Shown here piece after piece: positions 1 through 9,830 of a stretch of DNA of 16,151 nucleotides (the first letter of the stretch is position 1; every line of letters begins with the position of its first letter). A program made the translations under genes and the position numbers. The DNA is from Blastomyces gilchristii SLH14081 (taxonomy: Eukaryota; Ascomycota; Eurotiomycetes; Onygenales; Ajellomycetaceae). The stretch is taken from NCBI RefSeq assembly GCF_000003855.2, contig NW_003101659.1:1-16151 (forward strand), written 5' to 3'. Below the pieces are notes generated by a model. It had not been told where the DNA came from. It made no database searches and saw only the letters and a list, made by a program, of their open reading frames with translations.

Positions 1-293
1 AGAAAATACAAAGAAGTGATAATTAAATACATGTGATAATAGCTTCTCAGCTCAGAAACATAGAGCAATTCATTGAAGCAATTTATACACCTCTGTATTT
101 ATTAGAAACCTGAGATGCTTGAGTTCTAAATTTAATATATCCTCTGCGGGTTTCAAACTCAGACGCCTTGATTTCTCACACTAAGATACTATCAGATGAC
201 CGCATTAATCATTTAATCACTGAGAATTTAACAGACTATCTTAATGAATTGAGTGATTTTTTTATATATAATTCTTATTATCTTAAGAGAGAG
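1..293. other. AT-rich left flank, no gene seen
   Basis: No reading frame or RNA gene can be supported here on either strand. The stretch is AT-rich but keeps three CpG sites (near 147, 163 and 202), more than the interiors of the elements to the right, so it may be less heavily mutated. The bases around 146-165 look faintly like a tRNA T-arm, but the stem does not pair. Confidence 0.5.
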
Positions 294-556
294 TGTTAAC
301 TGTTATAGTTAATACAGTTAGTAATCTTACTAGATCACGTAACTTATTACTATATTATACTCTTTATAGATAGATCTATTAATTTAATCTTTAACTATTT
401 TATAATATTATACTGATCTATTTAATGTAGATCTTTTATAGTATAAAGTAAACTAACTATGTAATCATGTCTGAGATCAGAATCAGAATATTTAATAATC
501 TTATTATTAATTCAACTGATCTTATTACACAGTTTTAACATTAAATAACAGTTTCA
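294..556 (+). repeat. Probable 5' LTR of element A
   Basis: The stretch begins TGTTAACTGTTAT (294-306) and can end at ATAACAGTTTCA (545-556). These give TG...CA ends with an inverted AACTGTTAT/ATAACAGTT core. A second possible end is CAGTTTTAACA at 530-540, which also mirrors the start. The length of about 245-263 bp is normal for fungal Ty3/gypsy LTRs. It lies upstream of a decayed gag on the + strand, as a 5' LTR should. Bases 449-485 recur at 15088-15124. No flanking target duplication was found, and no full second copy is visible in the window. Confidence 0.5.
449..485 (+). repeat. 37-bp block shared with 15088-15124 (mutated copy)
   Basis: This block aligns without gaps to 15088-15124: 29 of 37 positions are identical and the eight differences are all transitions. 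In each one this copy carries T or A where the other carries C or G, so this is the more strongly deaminated copy. The match stops abruptly on both sides. It lies inside the probable LTR of element A. Confidence 0.7.
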
Positions 557-922
557 TACTGTTGTGGTTCGGAAGAATGTACAACTGTTGAATAATAACG
601 CGGCCGCTTCTGAACTTGCTTACGAATGTAAAGAAGTCATAGCAGCCATCAATTAATTTAGTGTACAGTATATGAGAAGCAAGTGTATGTCTGTAATTAT
701 ACACTGACTCAAGCAACCTTTGAATCACATCTGATAGCATGTCTAAAAACTGGTGAGAAGTGCAGACTTCTTCAGAATGTGATAATTCTATCTACAAAGT
801 GATTTATAGTTATCATGTCAGTGTGGTTCTAGAATATCTTAAAAGATAGTGTATAAAGAGCAGTGAGTGAAAGAGCATCTGATTGATACTGCTTTGCTTA
901 TTGAGGAAAAACTTCACACTCA
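557..922. other. Leader of element A, with a CpG-bearing island
   Basis: This is the untranslated stretch between LTR A and its gag. TGGTTCGGAAG at 565-575 begins with TGG and could be a primer-binding site, but it sits 8 bp beyond the nearer LTR end, so this is weak. Bases 598-607 hold three CpGs and a NotI-type GCGGCCGC, and another CpG lies near 624, in a window where CpG is otherwise almost absent. A 71-codon frame on the - strand (525-740) crosses the LTR border and matches nothing I know. Confidence 0.35.
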
Positions 923-1921
923 TATGAATACCATGTATGCAAACAGATAAGATGTGAGAAAGAGAATAGAAGCAGTGAACAGAAAGAAGTTCACTTTCTA
1001 CTTAAAAGAAGAATAAAAAGAAAGAGATGATCATCACTGAAGTTGTATAATGATAACAGAAATCATATAATAATATATTGATAGACATTGTACAATCAAT
1101 GAGAAATCACTGAAATGAATATCTTCTCTAGTTAATATGAATAACACTCTTCTCTGTTACCTGAACTGAAAGATATGCAGAATCTCTCAGAGAGTTTACT
1201 TAAAGCAGTAAGAAAAGCAGCTAAGATCACTGAACTGAAATTGAAGCTTTATATATATATGAGGATTCTAAATAAAATTGAGGCCTTGTGTACACAGTGA
1301 CAGGCTGAGACAGAAGTCAAACAACAATTGACATTCACTGTGAATCAAGCATTCACTATGAAGAGCTTCACTGATGCAATTATCATCATTAATAAGAATA
1401 GAGAAAACCAGGTCTTAGATCTGTAGTAAGAGATTGAATGTTTACACAGACAGATAACTACACTGAATCTGAAGATCTCATCACAATTGTTCATAATCTC
1501 TTCAGAAGTATATACATCATCAGAGACTACTGTACAGAATGAGAATCTGAGCATGAAATATATCAAGCTGAGAGATCTGCTGAAGTCATTAAGCTTTAAT
1601 AATGACTGAAAAAATGATGCTGCAATCAGCTGGCTAAGTCAGATACAATTATATTATTGAATTGAATACAAACTTACAGACTGACAGTTAACAGAATTTT
1701 AACAAGTCTTAAGATCTGCTGCATTTCTACACAGAAAAGCAAAGTCATTATGAATAACTGATGAAAAGATGAATCTTGTGAATCTGAAGTGATATTCATT
1801 TTCACAAACATGGAATGAGTTTTTCAAATGAATCTTGCATAACTTTGAGAAAGTGAACATATGAGACAAGTGTTACAAACACTTCACTGAGTGTAGACAA
1901 GTGAGTGATCTTACATCATAC
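923..1921 (+). pseudogene. Decayed gag of LTR retroelement A (truncated)
   Basis: Read in the frame of position 923, this gives a helical, coiled-coil-like N-terminal half (about 1150-1550) followed by a capsid-like block at about 1553-1915. That block keeps retroelement Gag landmarks: a K-L-R-D approach, S-W-L-S-Q-I-Q-L-Y-Y, and later T-W-N-E-F-F followed by a C-Y-K-H-F-T-E-C-R-Q helix, in the order seen in fungal Gag proteins. In-frame stops are TGA, TAA and TAG, nearly all explicable as C-to-T or G-to-A changes. Gag would build the virus-like particle in the cytoplasm. No CCHC knuckle, protease or polymerase follows: the frame loses sense just after 1915, where the Helitron region begins. 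The start codon is uncertain because no ATG opens this frame cleanly. Confidence 0.6.
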
Positions 1922-2044
1922 TCACACACTTCAGTTTATACTATCTCATCTCTCTATATATTAAAGAAAAACCAACTTTTCTGTGTAAAAAAACACTGTA
2001 ACATGACCTCACATGATATCACATGCACCTCATCAAATTTATGA
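1922..2044. other. Junction between gag A and the Helitron
   Basis: A short T- and A-rich stretch with no coding sense. The Helitron 5' terminus should lie here or slightly left. Helitrons start with TC and insert between A and T. Several TC-starting candidates exist, for example around 1945-1951 (TCTCATCTCTCTATATA), but none can be fixed without another copy. Confidence 0.3.
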
Positions 2045-3115
2045 TTGAGATTAACAGCTGGCTCTGCGGCCTGTACAACTCTGATAGATAATCTTCATTC
2101 TTTTCTTTACAGATGTTCTCTACTATATTTACATTCTTTATACTCTTATCTACATTCATTACAATCTGTATATTCATTAATATACTCTTTCATGCGCTGC
2201 TGCTTGACATATGAGAATTCTCATTCTCTCAGTGTGTTTGAATATTCTCAATTTAATGCATTATTCTGTACATGCTCTACATGCTGTCAAGCTCAGTATC
2301 ATGTATATCAGACACATTCAGTTCAAACCTCTCACTCATCATTGAAGAATGTAGCTGCTTCTATGCTTAACTCACAGTGAGTTAAGCTGTCACACTGTGA
2401 TATATATTATGAAGACTGTTCATCTTATCTATTCTGCACTGCCAATCGCGTGTTCAAGAACTGCAATAACTGTTAGACTCTCAATCATGAATGTGTCTGC
2501 AATGCTAAACACTGTTGTCTGACAGCTGCTGCAGCAGTTTATACAGATCATATATATACAGATTCATCAGAGTGACTGTTCCTTGATGTTCTTAATAATT
2601 GAACCAGCTCAACTATCTCTGAATCAGCTGTTAATTCTTCAATCACTCACAGCTGCTGATCTGTTCTCTGCAGCTTCTGATTCTACACTTATCACTGTCA
2701 ATCACTTGATTTTAACTGAATGAATGTCCGCTGCTCTGCCTGCAGAGCTAAGCATTGAATTAACAAACATATACATGAGTTATCAAAGACTCTATCAGTG
2801 TTTTTCACATGCTGTGCAAGAGATGCTGTAAGACTGTTATCTGTCAAAGAACTCTCACAAGAGCTATATAAGCTGTTTAATAATAATACAGCTGACATGA
2901 AGCATTTCTGCAAGTATATTCAGAACTACAACTCTGTCCTGGAATTTACATCTATTAAGTATAAGCAGAATTCATGTCTGAGTCATCTGACTACTAGCAG
3001 CTCAATGCTATTTCAAATACAGAAGGAACTCTATCATCTGTAAGAACTGTTAGAATCTGAGTCAGATAAGAATATCTGTTTTACACAAATATGAATTCAC
3101 AATTCACAGTTTGAT

Positions 3116-3277
3116 GTAAGTATTTTAAACAGTGCAGACTTTATTATATATTCTAGTATATTTAATTATATCTGTATTGCATTGCTTGCTGTTCATTTCA
3201 TTTTGCTTTTTTCACATTTCTTCTATTATATTATTATAACTGCTAATATTCTCAAAGATTTAATTCTTTTATTTCAG
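3116..3277 (+). other. Possible 162-nt intron inside RepHel
   Basis: This stretch begins GTAAGT and ends TTTATTTCAG, with a branch-like TGCTAAT about 35 nt before the acceptor. It is T-rich, as fungal introns are, and its translation is strongly hydrophobic and unlike the flanking RepHel. However, its length is a multiple of three and it has no in-frame stop, so it could simply be coding. The flanking frame is the same on both sides. Part of the block (…ANILKDL…) may match RepHel, which argues against the intron. Confidence 0.3.
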
Positions 3278-4219
3278 CTTTATCAGTCTGTATGAGAGAT
3301 ACTACAGAACAGCTCTGTCACATGTGTCAGTTTGAACCCTGTTCTACAGCTGAAGACAGACAATGACTGTTACTATGAGAATCTGTCTACTGTCTCTGAG
3401 ATTGCAGTTATTATACAGAACACTCTCAGCAGTGCTTATCATTCTCATGTCATTCTTCTAATGCTACAATAGTCTGATGCTGACTTGAGTCTCACATATA
3501 TTAATTCTCACAGTCTGTTATATATTTCATTATATTATATTCTACTTTTTCCTTTCAGAGATTATAGCTGGCATGTTGATATGAATATGCTTGTGAATCT
3601 CTCACTCATCTGCAATGACTCTGATAATGATGTTGATAATACTGTTGAGAATGAAGATGAGTGTAGCAGCTGTAGCCTGACTCTGTGTATATGACATGTA
3701 TATAATCTTTTTCAATGAGATAATGTTGATGCTTCTCTTTTTCAGGTCAGATATCTATTTCAACAATATTTAGTTAATGTCTACATAAATATTGATAAAC
3801 AGCAGCTGAACTGAGTCTGTACTTATTAATCAGAAATCTGTACAGATCAATATAATGATCTACATAATACTATGCAGACAGATGATATGAATCATGAGCA
3901 GCTTAATCACTGAGTGATATTATCTGCTTCTTATATAGACAGTGAACATTTTATACATAAACTGTTTCAGAATTCTATGACAATTGTCTTTAACTACAGA
4001 TATTCAATTCTTTTCATTATATTCACAGTCAATTCTGAGTGAGAGAAGATTATCTGTGAGTTACTCTCTGATCAGACTGCAGTGAACTGCTCAGATTTAA
4101 TTGTATATGTTTTTATAATAAAGATTTTTCATTTTCTTAACATTCTCAAATTCAGACAGCTGTTCAGGCTGATGTTGATCAGAGTATGAATAATTGAATA
4201 TTAAAAATATGAACTGTCT

Positions 4220-4228
4220 CATATACAT
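4220..4228 (+). other. Rep two-histidine (HUH) metal-binding motif, intact
   Basis: Codons CAT ATA CAT encode H-I-H in the correct place between the Glu-Tyr-containing strand and the downstream two-tyrosine motif. In Helitron Rep these histidines bind the divalent metal needed for nicking. The codons contain no CC, GG or CG, which may be why they survived when neighbouring codons became stops (TAA at 4202, TGA at 4238). Confidence 0.85.
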
Positions 4229-4639
4229 CTGTTAATCTGACTAGAGAACTCTGAGCAGTTTTTGCAGTCTGATACAATTAATAATATTATATCTGCAGAG
4301 CTGCTAAGCCCTGCTGAGAATATAGATGAGTTGAGTGAATTGATTCATAAATTCATGATTCATGATTCATGTAATACTGGCAGGGTGAGCCTCTGTCATG
4401 AGAATAACAGATGTATAAAATAATTCTTCAAAGCTCTTCAGAGTGCTACAGCTGTTAAAGAGAATGACTATTCTCTGTATAGATAGAAGTATGATTTATC
4501 TATCTTCTTTAAACATACTGTTAACAATAGTGAGATTGTAATTAATAATCAATGAGTTATTTTATACAATCTCTATCTTATTCATATATATAAAGTATAT
4601 ATAAATGTAGAGATCTGCATCTCTGTTAAAGTCATTAAA

Positions 4640-4654
4640 TACATTAATAAATAC
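4640..4654 (+). other. Rep two-tyrosine catalytic motif, intact
   Basis: TAC ATT AAT AAA TAC encodes Y-I-N-K-Y, the Helitron Y2 motif in which the two tyrosines attack DNA and become 5'-linked. Both tyrosines and the lysine are present. The surrounding residues (V-I-K before, I-Y-K after) also fit the family. Confidence 0.85.
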
Positions 4655-6987
4655 ATCTACAAGAGTCTGAACTGCACTGTTCTCTATATCATTAACTTCA
4701 ATGATAAGATTGATATTCAACTGCATGAGTGTTATATTAGCTTAACTGAGACTGTATAACATATATTTATATTCTGTATACATTAGAAGTTTTCATCTGT
4801 TGAGATATTATCTATTCATCTATCAGACTGTCAGATGATTTACTTTCCTGAATCTGAATATGAAGATTATAAATGTATTACTGAATATTTAATAAATAAC
4901 ATATTTAAGTTCATAGTATTTTTTATCTATAACAATTCACATTCAAATGTTCAGTATTGTATCTCTATCAAGAATTTTCTCATCATTTTATTTGAGATAA
5001 ATATAACTGAAGGTGAAAGAGCTGTGTGAAGAGAAGATCAGTTAATCATCTATCTTATCTCAGTTTATATAATGATGAGATGTTCTTTTTATAGCTGCTT
5101 CTTATTAATATATATAATTCACTGAGCTTTAAGACTCTGTAAACAGTGAATAGTGTTTATCATTCTATATTCTATACAGTATATCAGGCACTTGATCTTC
5201 TATATAATGATAATGAGTGAATCATTACATTTAAATCTGCTGTTGTATTTACAACTGCTCACTGTATACAGTCAGTATTCATTACTGTATTAATTCATGA
5301 AAATATTGCAGATTCATCTGCTCTCTGAGCATGTTTCTATCATACTCTCTGTGATAATCTTTCATATTGACTGCATCAGATGAATCTGAACTGTATTATC
5401 AATACTTCTGTAGAAGATTTATATTATAACTATAATCTGTTTCTTATTCAGCAGCTTCTGCATGAGTTTGATAAGATTCTTACAGACTTTAACCTGTCTG
5501 CATGCAGCTCTGTATGAGATAATTTTATTAAAAACTAACTACTTTTTGAGAAGTAGAATTACAATCTTATAGAGAAAATTATCACTGTAAATACTCTGCA
5601 GATACAGTTAAATGATGATTAACATCATATATATAATTCAATTCTGACTGTAATAGAATTACAGTTATCTCACTATTTTATATAAGATCTCAGTAACACT
5701 GATAAAACATTTCTTTACAGAGCTCTCTATAGCTGTCTATATACAGGTGAAAAAACAGTTCTTTATATAACTTTCTCTGACATTGTAGCTGTTCTTTTAT
5801 CATGTGATAGAACTGCTCACTCACATTTTATCATCTCAATTAAATTGAATGCAGATTCTGTGTCAAAGATAATCATTCACAGTGAACTGAGCTGTCTGCT
5901 ACAGACTGTAGACTTGATTATTTGAGATGAGACTCTCATGCAGCACTGCTATTATATGAAGATTGTTAACTGTCTTCTTCAAGATTTATATTCATCAGAT
6001 GAGCTTTTTAATAATATATCTATTATCTTTAATAATGATTTTATACAGACTCTGTCTGTTGTACTGTGTGACAGTCATGCTGCAGTTATTACAGCTTGTC
6101 TGTAGTATTTATATATATAACAGCAGTTAACTGTACTATACTTGAGAAGAAATATAAGACTGACTGCAGATAATAACAATATGATATTTATAAATTAACT
6201 TAATTAAATATCATATAATCTGAACTGTATTAACTGTGTTAATCTTTCACTCTATATTCATCAGACTGCTGATATCAGTGTGCTGTGTGAGAGAGTGTTT
6301 TCTATAGCTGAACTTAGAACTGCAGCAGTCTGTTCTGATTACTTTGAAAGCTATGTCATTCTCACTGTATTAAATCAGAATGCATTCTGCATTAATAAAT
6401 GAGTTATAACAGTCATATAAGATGATATTCATACATTTTATACTGCAGATATAACTCATACAGATGATCTGATTCTGAGCTGTAAGAAGTTCTTTTATAA
6501 ATATCTAATCATTATTAACTGTTCAGTTCTGTTATTATTTATATTGAGATTGAAAGTAAGCACTTCTATTATACTTCTGTATAATCTCTGACTGTCTGAA
6601 GAGCTCTGTAATGATATAAGAATAATTATTCAGCAGATAACAATCTATTTACTTGAGATGAAGAATATATTCAGTATATATAAGAATTCAGTTCATATAC
6701 TATCACAGATTAATCTACATACTTAATCTGTTGAGATTTCATTTAACATGACTCATCATCAGTTTTCAGTTCATTCATGCTTTGCAATGACAATTAACAA
6801 GTCTCAGAGACAGTCTCTTTCTACAGTTAATGTTGATCTCAGAAACTCTGTATTCTCACATAATCAGCTATACATTGCACTCTTTCAAACTACAGATATC
6901 AACCAGTTGACTGTCTTACTAGATAAGAATGATGAGAAACATATATTAAATAAGATATATTCAGAGATTCTAGAGTTTCTTAACTAA

Positions 6988-7183
6988 TTCTTCTACTACT
7001 ACTGTTTTTTCTTCATTGTCTATACAATACTATTATTAGATGTTAAAATAGAGATCTTTAAACATGTAAAAAACTGTCATTTCAATTTGATACTAACTAT
7101 TAAAGAAAAGAAAAAAGTAATAATATCTTATCAGACTCATTCTTACATCTTATACAGCTTATATGACTTATTCACATCACTTT
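6988..7183. other. Tail-to-tail gap after RepHel
   Basis: AT-rich, with pyrimidine-rich and A-rich runs and no coding sense. It separates the RepHel stop from the stop of the - strand frame. A Helitron 3' end (short hairpin, then CTRR) would be expected here or further right, but I could not identify one. Confidence 0.35.
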
Positions 7184-8206
7184 CTATTTTTTGAATTTTT
7201 TAATCAGAGCTGTAATGCCTGTAGAGACACTCTGTTGACTGAGCTGAGTCATCTACAACAGACTCACAGCCTCATCTCACTCTCTACACAAATGTTTCAT
7301 CTCTTTTTTCATCTTACAGAGCTGATGCATCTTCACCTGCAGCTGTAATAACTTCAACTTCATAACTTCACTATTACTCACTTCATTATTCTTCTCTTCA
7401 TTCTTCAGAGTCACAAACATCATCTGTTTCTTTTTAACTGAACTAAACATTCAAGCTGTCTGATCTGACTTTATACTAATAGTCTGCTTCTTTCTCTTTC
7501 TCTTCTTCTTTTCATTCTTCTCTGTATTAATGAGGGTGAGAGACTGCTGATTCTCTGTTATTTTCATATCAGTATATATGTTTTGCATATATATTTTACT
7601 AATAGATTTACATGCTATAGAGATGATTCATTACTTATCAGATTACAAGCTGCAGTGTTTACTCAGTGAATTATAGTGATAATTTGCACAGACTCTCTTC
7701 AATATATCAGAGATTATAACATACTTAATAAATAAACTGTGATTCTTCTTATACAAGCTGTATAACAGAGTGACTTTGATGTCATAGCTGTGAACAAGTA
7801 CTGATTCTACATTTGTTACTCTTTTTAGCTGAGACTTGAATTTCTTCTCATGCAGTACTATATCTCTCTTAAGCTTTATCTCACACAGCTGTACAATGAC
7901 TTCACTATCTTTCTTGACTATTTATTCTATCAGCAGCTATAGTCTATGTTCAGGTGTTCACATATTGACAGGCAGCTGATGTGACTACTGAGAGGCAGGT
8001 ATAGATGAGTTGATGAGCTGCTGAGTCTTCAGAGCTTTCTAGACTTACTGAGCTTGCTCTGAACTATTATTAGCTGTAATTTCATAATTTCTGAGCTGTT
8101 TCTCTTTCAGTTCTCTACTTACATTCAGTTATTTTAACTGCTTCAATTATATTCTAGATGATTTGATAATTAATTGAAGTAAATTATAACATATTTCAAT
8201 TGCTGA
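7184..8206 (-). pseudogene. Unrecognised decayed 341-codon reading frame
   Basis: I do not recognise a family. Reading the - strand from 8206 down to a TAG at 7186-7184 gives one continuous frame with about 14 stops, nearly all explicable as deaminated Gln, Arg or Trp codons. The stretch 7921-7646 is open for 92 codons but has no ATG at its start. Visible order: a Leu/Lys/Glu-rich helix (about residues 15-45); a Gln/Ser-rich linker; a Lys-rich helical block (about 95-190, including KKDSEVIVQLCEIKLKRDIV); a basic cluster KNEKKKRKRKK resembling a nuclear localisation signal (about residue 235); then a second coiled-coil-like stretch with EEKNNEVSNSEVMKLKLLQL. The basic cluster followed by charged helices loosely recalls the tails of pogo/Fot1-type transposases, but no DDE catalytic domain is visible. 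It could be a second Helitron gene, a captured host gene or another element's Gag-like protein. Confidence 0.5.
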
Positions 8207-8321
8207 CTATATATATTATAGTTCTAAGATCTTTACATGAGCTATCTGATATTTAATTACATCTTACTTAAAGCTTCTACATTAACTTTACAACACTGCT
8301 ACAGTGTTATTCATCTTTTTT
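8207..8321. other. AT-rich gap before LTR B
   Basis: A short AT-rich stretch ending in a T-run directly before the TGTAAG start of LTR B. It could hold the promoter and start of the - strand frame, but no motif stands out. Confidence 0.35.
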
Positions 8322-8579
8322 TGTAAGAAATCCCGCTTCTCGCGGATTCTTTACCTCTATTTCTATCTCTCATGTAACTAATAGAGCTAGCGGCTCTTGA
8401 CTACATACAACTATATAGACTGGAGTTCATGAATACTATTCATAACTCAGCTTAAATACTATTATATATTTGATTTCTATATTTTATCTTTCTACTGTGA
8501 ATACTTCTAGTAGTTAACAGTATATATCATATCAAGCTGTAAATACCTGAATAACTGTCTGTGAGCACTTATTCTTACA
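8322..8579 (+). repeat. 5' LTR of Ty3/gypsy element B
   Basis: The stretch starts TGTAAGAA (8322-8329) and ends TTCTTACA (8572-8579), a perfect 8-bp terminal inverted repeat with TG...CA ends; at 258 bp it is a normal fungal LTR. The first 34 bases form an imperfect hairpin: GTAAGAAATCCCGC pairs with CGCGGATTCTTTAC across TTCT. A TATA-like ACTATATAG lies at about 8411-8419, suitable for + strand transcription. Bases 8333-8393 keep four CpGs while the 5 kb downstream has none. An alternative end at TTAACA (8519) was considered but gives a poorer inverted repeat. No second copy lies in the window. Confidence 0.6.
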
Positions 8580-8611
8580 TTTCAAGCTCAGTCAGTCAGC
8601 AACTGTCTATT

Positions 8612-9830
8612 ATGACTGAAAGAACTAGAAACTTGTGTGCTTCAATCTCTGTGAACTCTACTACAGATACTTAGAAGCAGTTATCTGAATTATGAATAAT
8701 CTCTGTGAAAGAAGTCTCAGAGAACTTATTAATTACTTATAAAATATCATTCTCTGCATCTGTGACAGAGAAATTCTCTAAACTCATGAATAAATCAATC
8801 TCAGTGAAGAACATTCTTGAGTATCTTCTGTGAGATTAAGCTATTTTTCTATAAGAAATACTTACTGTCTGCAAACACTCTCAAACTGAGTTTCTAGACA
8901 TAATCTTCAGAGATATCTATGAACTGAAAAGAAACTTTCTTAAGCTGTGATTACTTAAGACTACTTATTGAATCACAACCTATAAAAGTACAAGTTTGTA
9001 TTTAAAATTGACATACAAGCCTGACTGTGTAATATAGAAGATGAAGAAGCTGTCATCTATATAATAACAGATCTCTATTACACTGAAGTCAAGAACTGGC
9101 TGAATTATCTAGAGAATGATTATAAGAGATTTCACTGATCTGTTCTTAAAACCTATCTAGAGAATAAGTTAAGAAACTCTGTGAGCTGAACAGAGAACAT
9201 CTGAGCTGTAATTATTAATATTAGAAAAAGAGGTGAGAAATCTGATAAAGACTACTCACAGCACTTCATAAAATTATAATGTGAATTAAGATCTGTGAAA
9301 ATAGAGCTCTGAAACAAGACCTGAATAATGATATTTATAAAGAGACTGAATAAAGATATGTAGAATAAGCTTATTGAGTAAGACTCTAAGTTCTTGACTC
9401 TGAAGAAACTGATGACTCTCATTCACTGCTTACAGATTACTGTGAGAGTTATAGATCTGTAAAGAGCAGATCACTGATCAGTTCTATAAGAGCTAGAACA
9501 ATAGAGAACAGATTTATCAGAAAAAGATGATAAGATATAGAGAGATTTATATCTGACTGCTGAGCAGAGAGAGAGAGCTTCATAAGCTTCTATGAATAGA
9601 ATATATAATAGAGAGATTAAGAAAAAGAGACTCTGTTTTATCTATTCTAAATTAGAATATCTCTGTATAAACTGTCTGAATAAACTAAAATAGAAATTTG
9701 AAGAGTTGTAGACAGAGTCAGCAACAGTCTTCTTAAGAGTCTTGAAGCTGATATCTGAATCTGTTACTCTCTCAATGAAAATACTTACTTATGAGAAGAG
9801 ACTGTATCATGATACTGCTGCTCTGTAAGT
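8612..9830 (+). pseudogene. gag: Element B gag with degenerate CCHC zinc knuckle
   Basis: An ATG at 8612 lies 32 bp after LTR B, but its frame (+2) differs from the frame of the recognisable Gag (+1). Either a frameshift lies between about 8,700 and 9,060 or the true start is elsewhere. From 9091 frame +1 reads as a helical Gag capsid (KNWLNYLENDYKRF, then LENKLRNSVS, then KRGEKSDKDYSQHFIKL). The nucleocapsid knuckle lies at 9634-9675 with exact C-X2-C-X4-H-X4-C spacing: Cys at 9634, the second Cys changed to Tyr (9643), the His changed to Tyr (9658) and the last Cys kept (9673). Both losses are G-to-A or C-to-T. Gag would package element RNA. Many in-frame stops show it is dead. Confidence 0.75.

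Larger units (their letters stand above)
2045..6987 (+). pseudogene. Helitron RepHel (Rep nuclease / PIF1-like helicase), RIP-mutated
   Basis: A frame of about 1,640 codons, the usual size for fungal RepHel. Order: N-terminal part rich in Cys, His and Ser, as expected if Arg codons were deaminated (2045-2700); zinc-type cysteines MNVRCSACRAKH (about 2721-2756) and TCC (about 2807); Helitron-like conserved block (2800-3700); Rep domain with histidines H-I-H (4220-4228) and the tyrosine motif YINKY (4640-4654), both intact; then the helicase. The Walker A site reads DLSNTDKTF (5686-5712), keeping KT but losing its glycines. Walker B keeps DE (5926-5931) beside a TGA in place of the usual Trp. 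The PIF1 C-terminal signature FAMTINKSQRQSLSTVNVDL lies near 6780-6840, and the motif VI arginine is Gln. The frame is +2 to about 5,030 and +1 afterwards, implying one frameshift between about 5,015 and 5,041. There are many in-frame stops. It cannot encode a working protein. Confidence 0.93.
1922..7183 (+). mobile_element. Decayed autonomous Helitron (boundaries approximate)
   Basis: The element is defined by its RepHel reading frame at 2045-6987. Helitrons move by rolling-circle replication: a Rep nuclease with a two-histidine motif and two tyrosines nicks DNA, and a PIF1-like helicase unwinds it. Both domains are present in the correct order. The exact ends (5' TC; 3' hairpin with CTRR) could not be located. 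The limits given are the end of gag A and the stop of the - strand frame downstream, so the element could be shorter, or could extend to about 8321 if that frame belongs to it. It appears to interrupt element A. Confidence 0.6.

Noticed and set aside
140..170. tRNA-like T-arm (GGGTTTCAAACTC)
   Set aside because: The flanking 5-bp stem does not pair and no acceptor, D or anticodon arms can be placed around it.
525..740. 71-codon - strand frame near the CpG cluster
   Set aside because: It is protein-like at first sight but short, crosses the LTR boundary and has no recognisable motif; not enough to call a gene.
1345..1566. 73-codon open frame on the - strand
   Set aside because: It lies antisense to the gag A frame, which has retroelement landmarks; it is an antisense shadow.
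2698..2913. 71-codon open frame on the - strand
   Set aside because: It overlaps the zinc-cysteine and conserved block of RepHel, which explains the sequence better.
4351..4371. Three tandem copies of ATTCATG
   Set aside because: It lies inside the conserved RepHel coding sequence and is too short to be a meaningful repeat array or CRISPR.
7163..7348. 61-codon open frame on the + strand
   Set aside because: It is antisense to the end of the longer - strand frame (7184-8206); His/Leu/Ser-rich composition reflects the opposite strand's codons.
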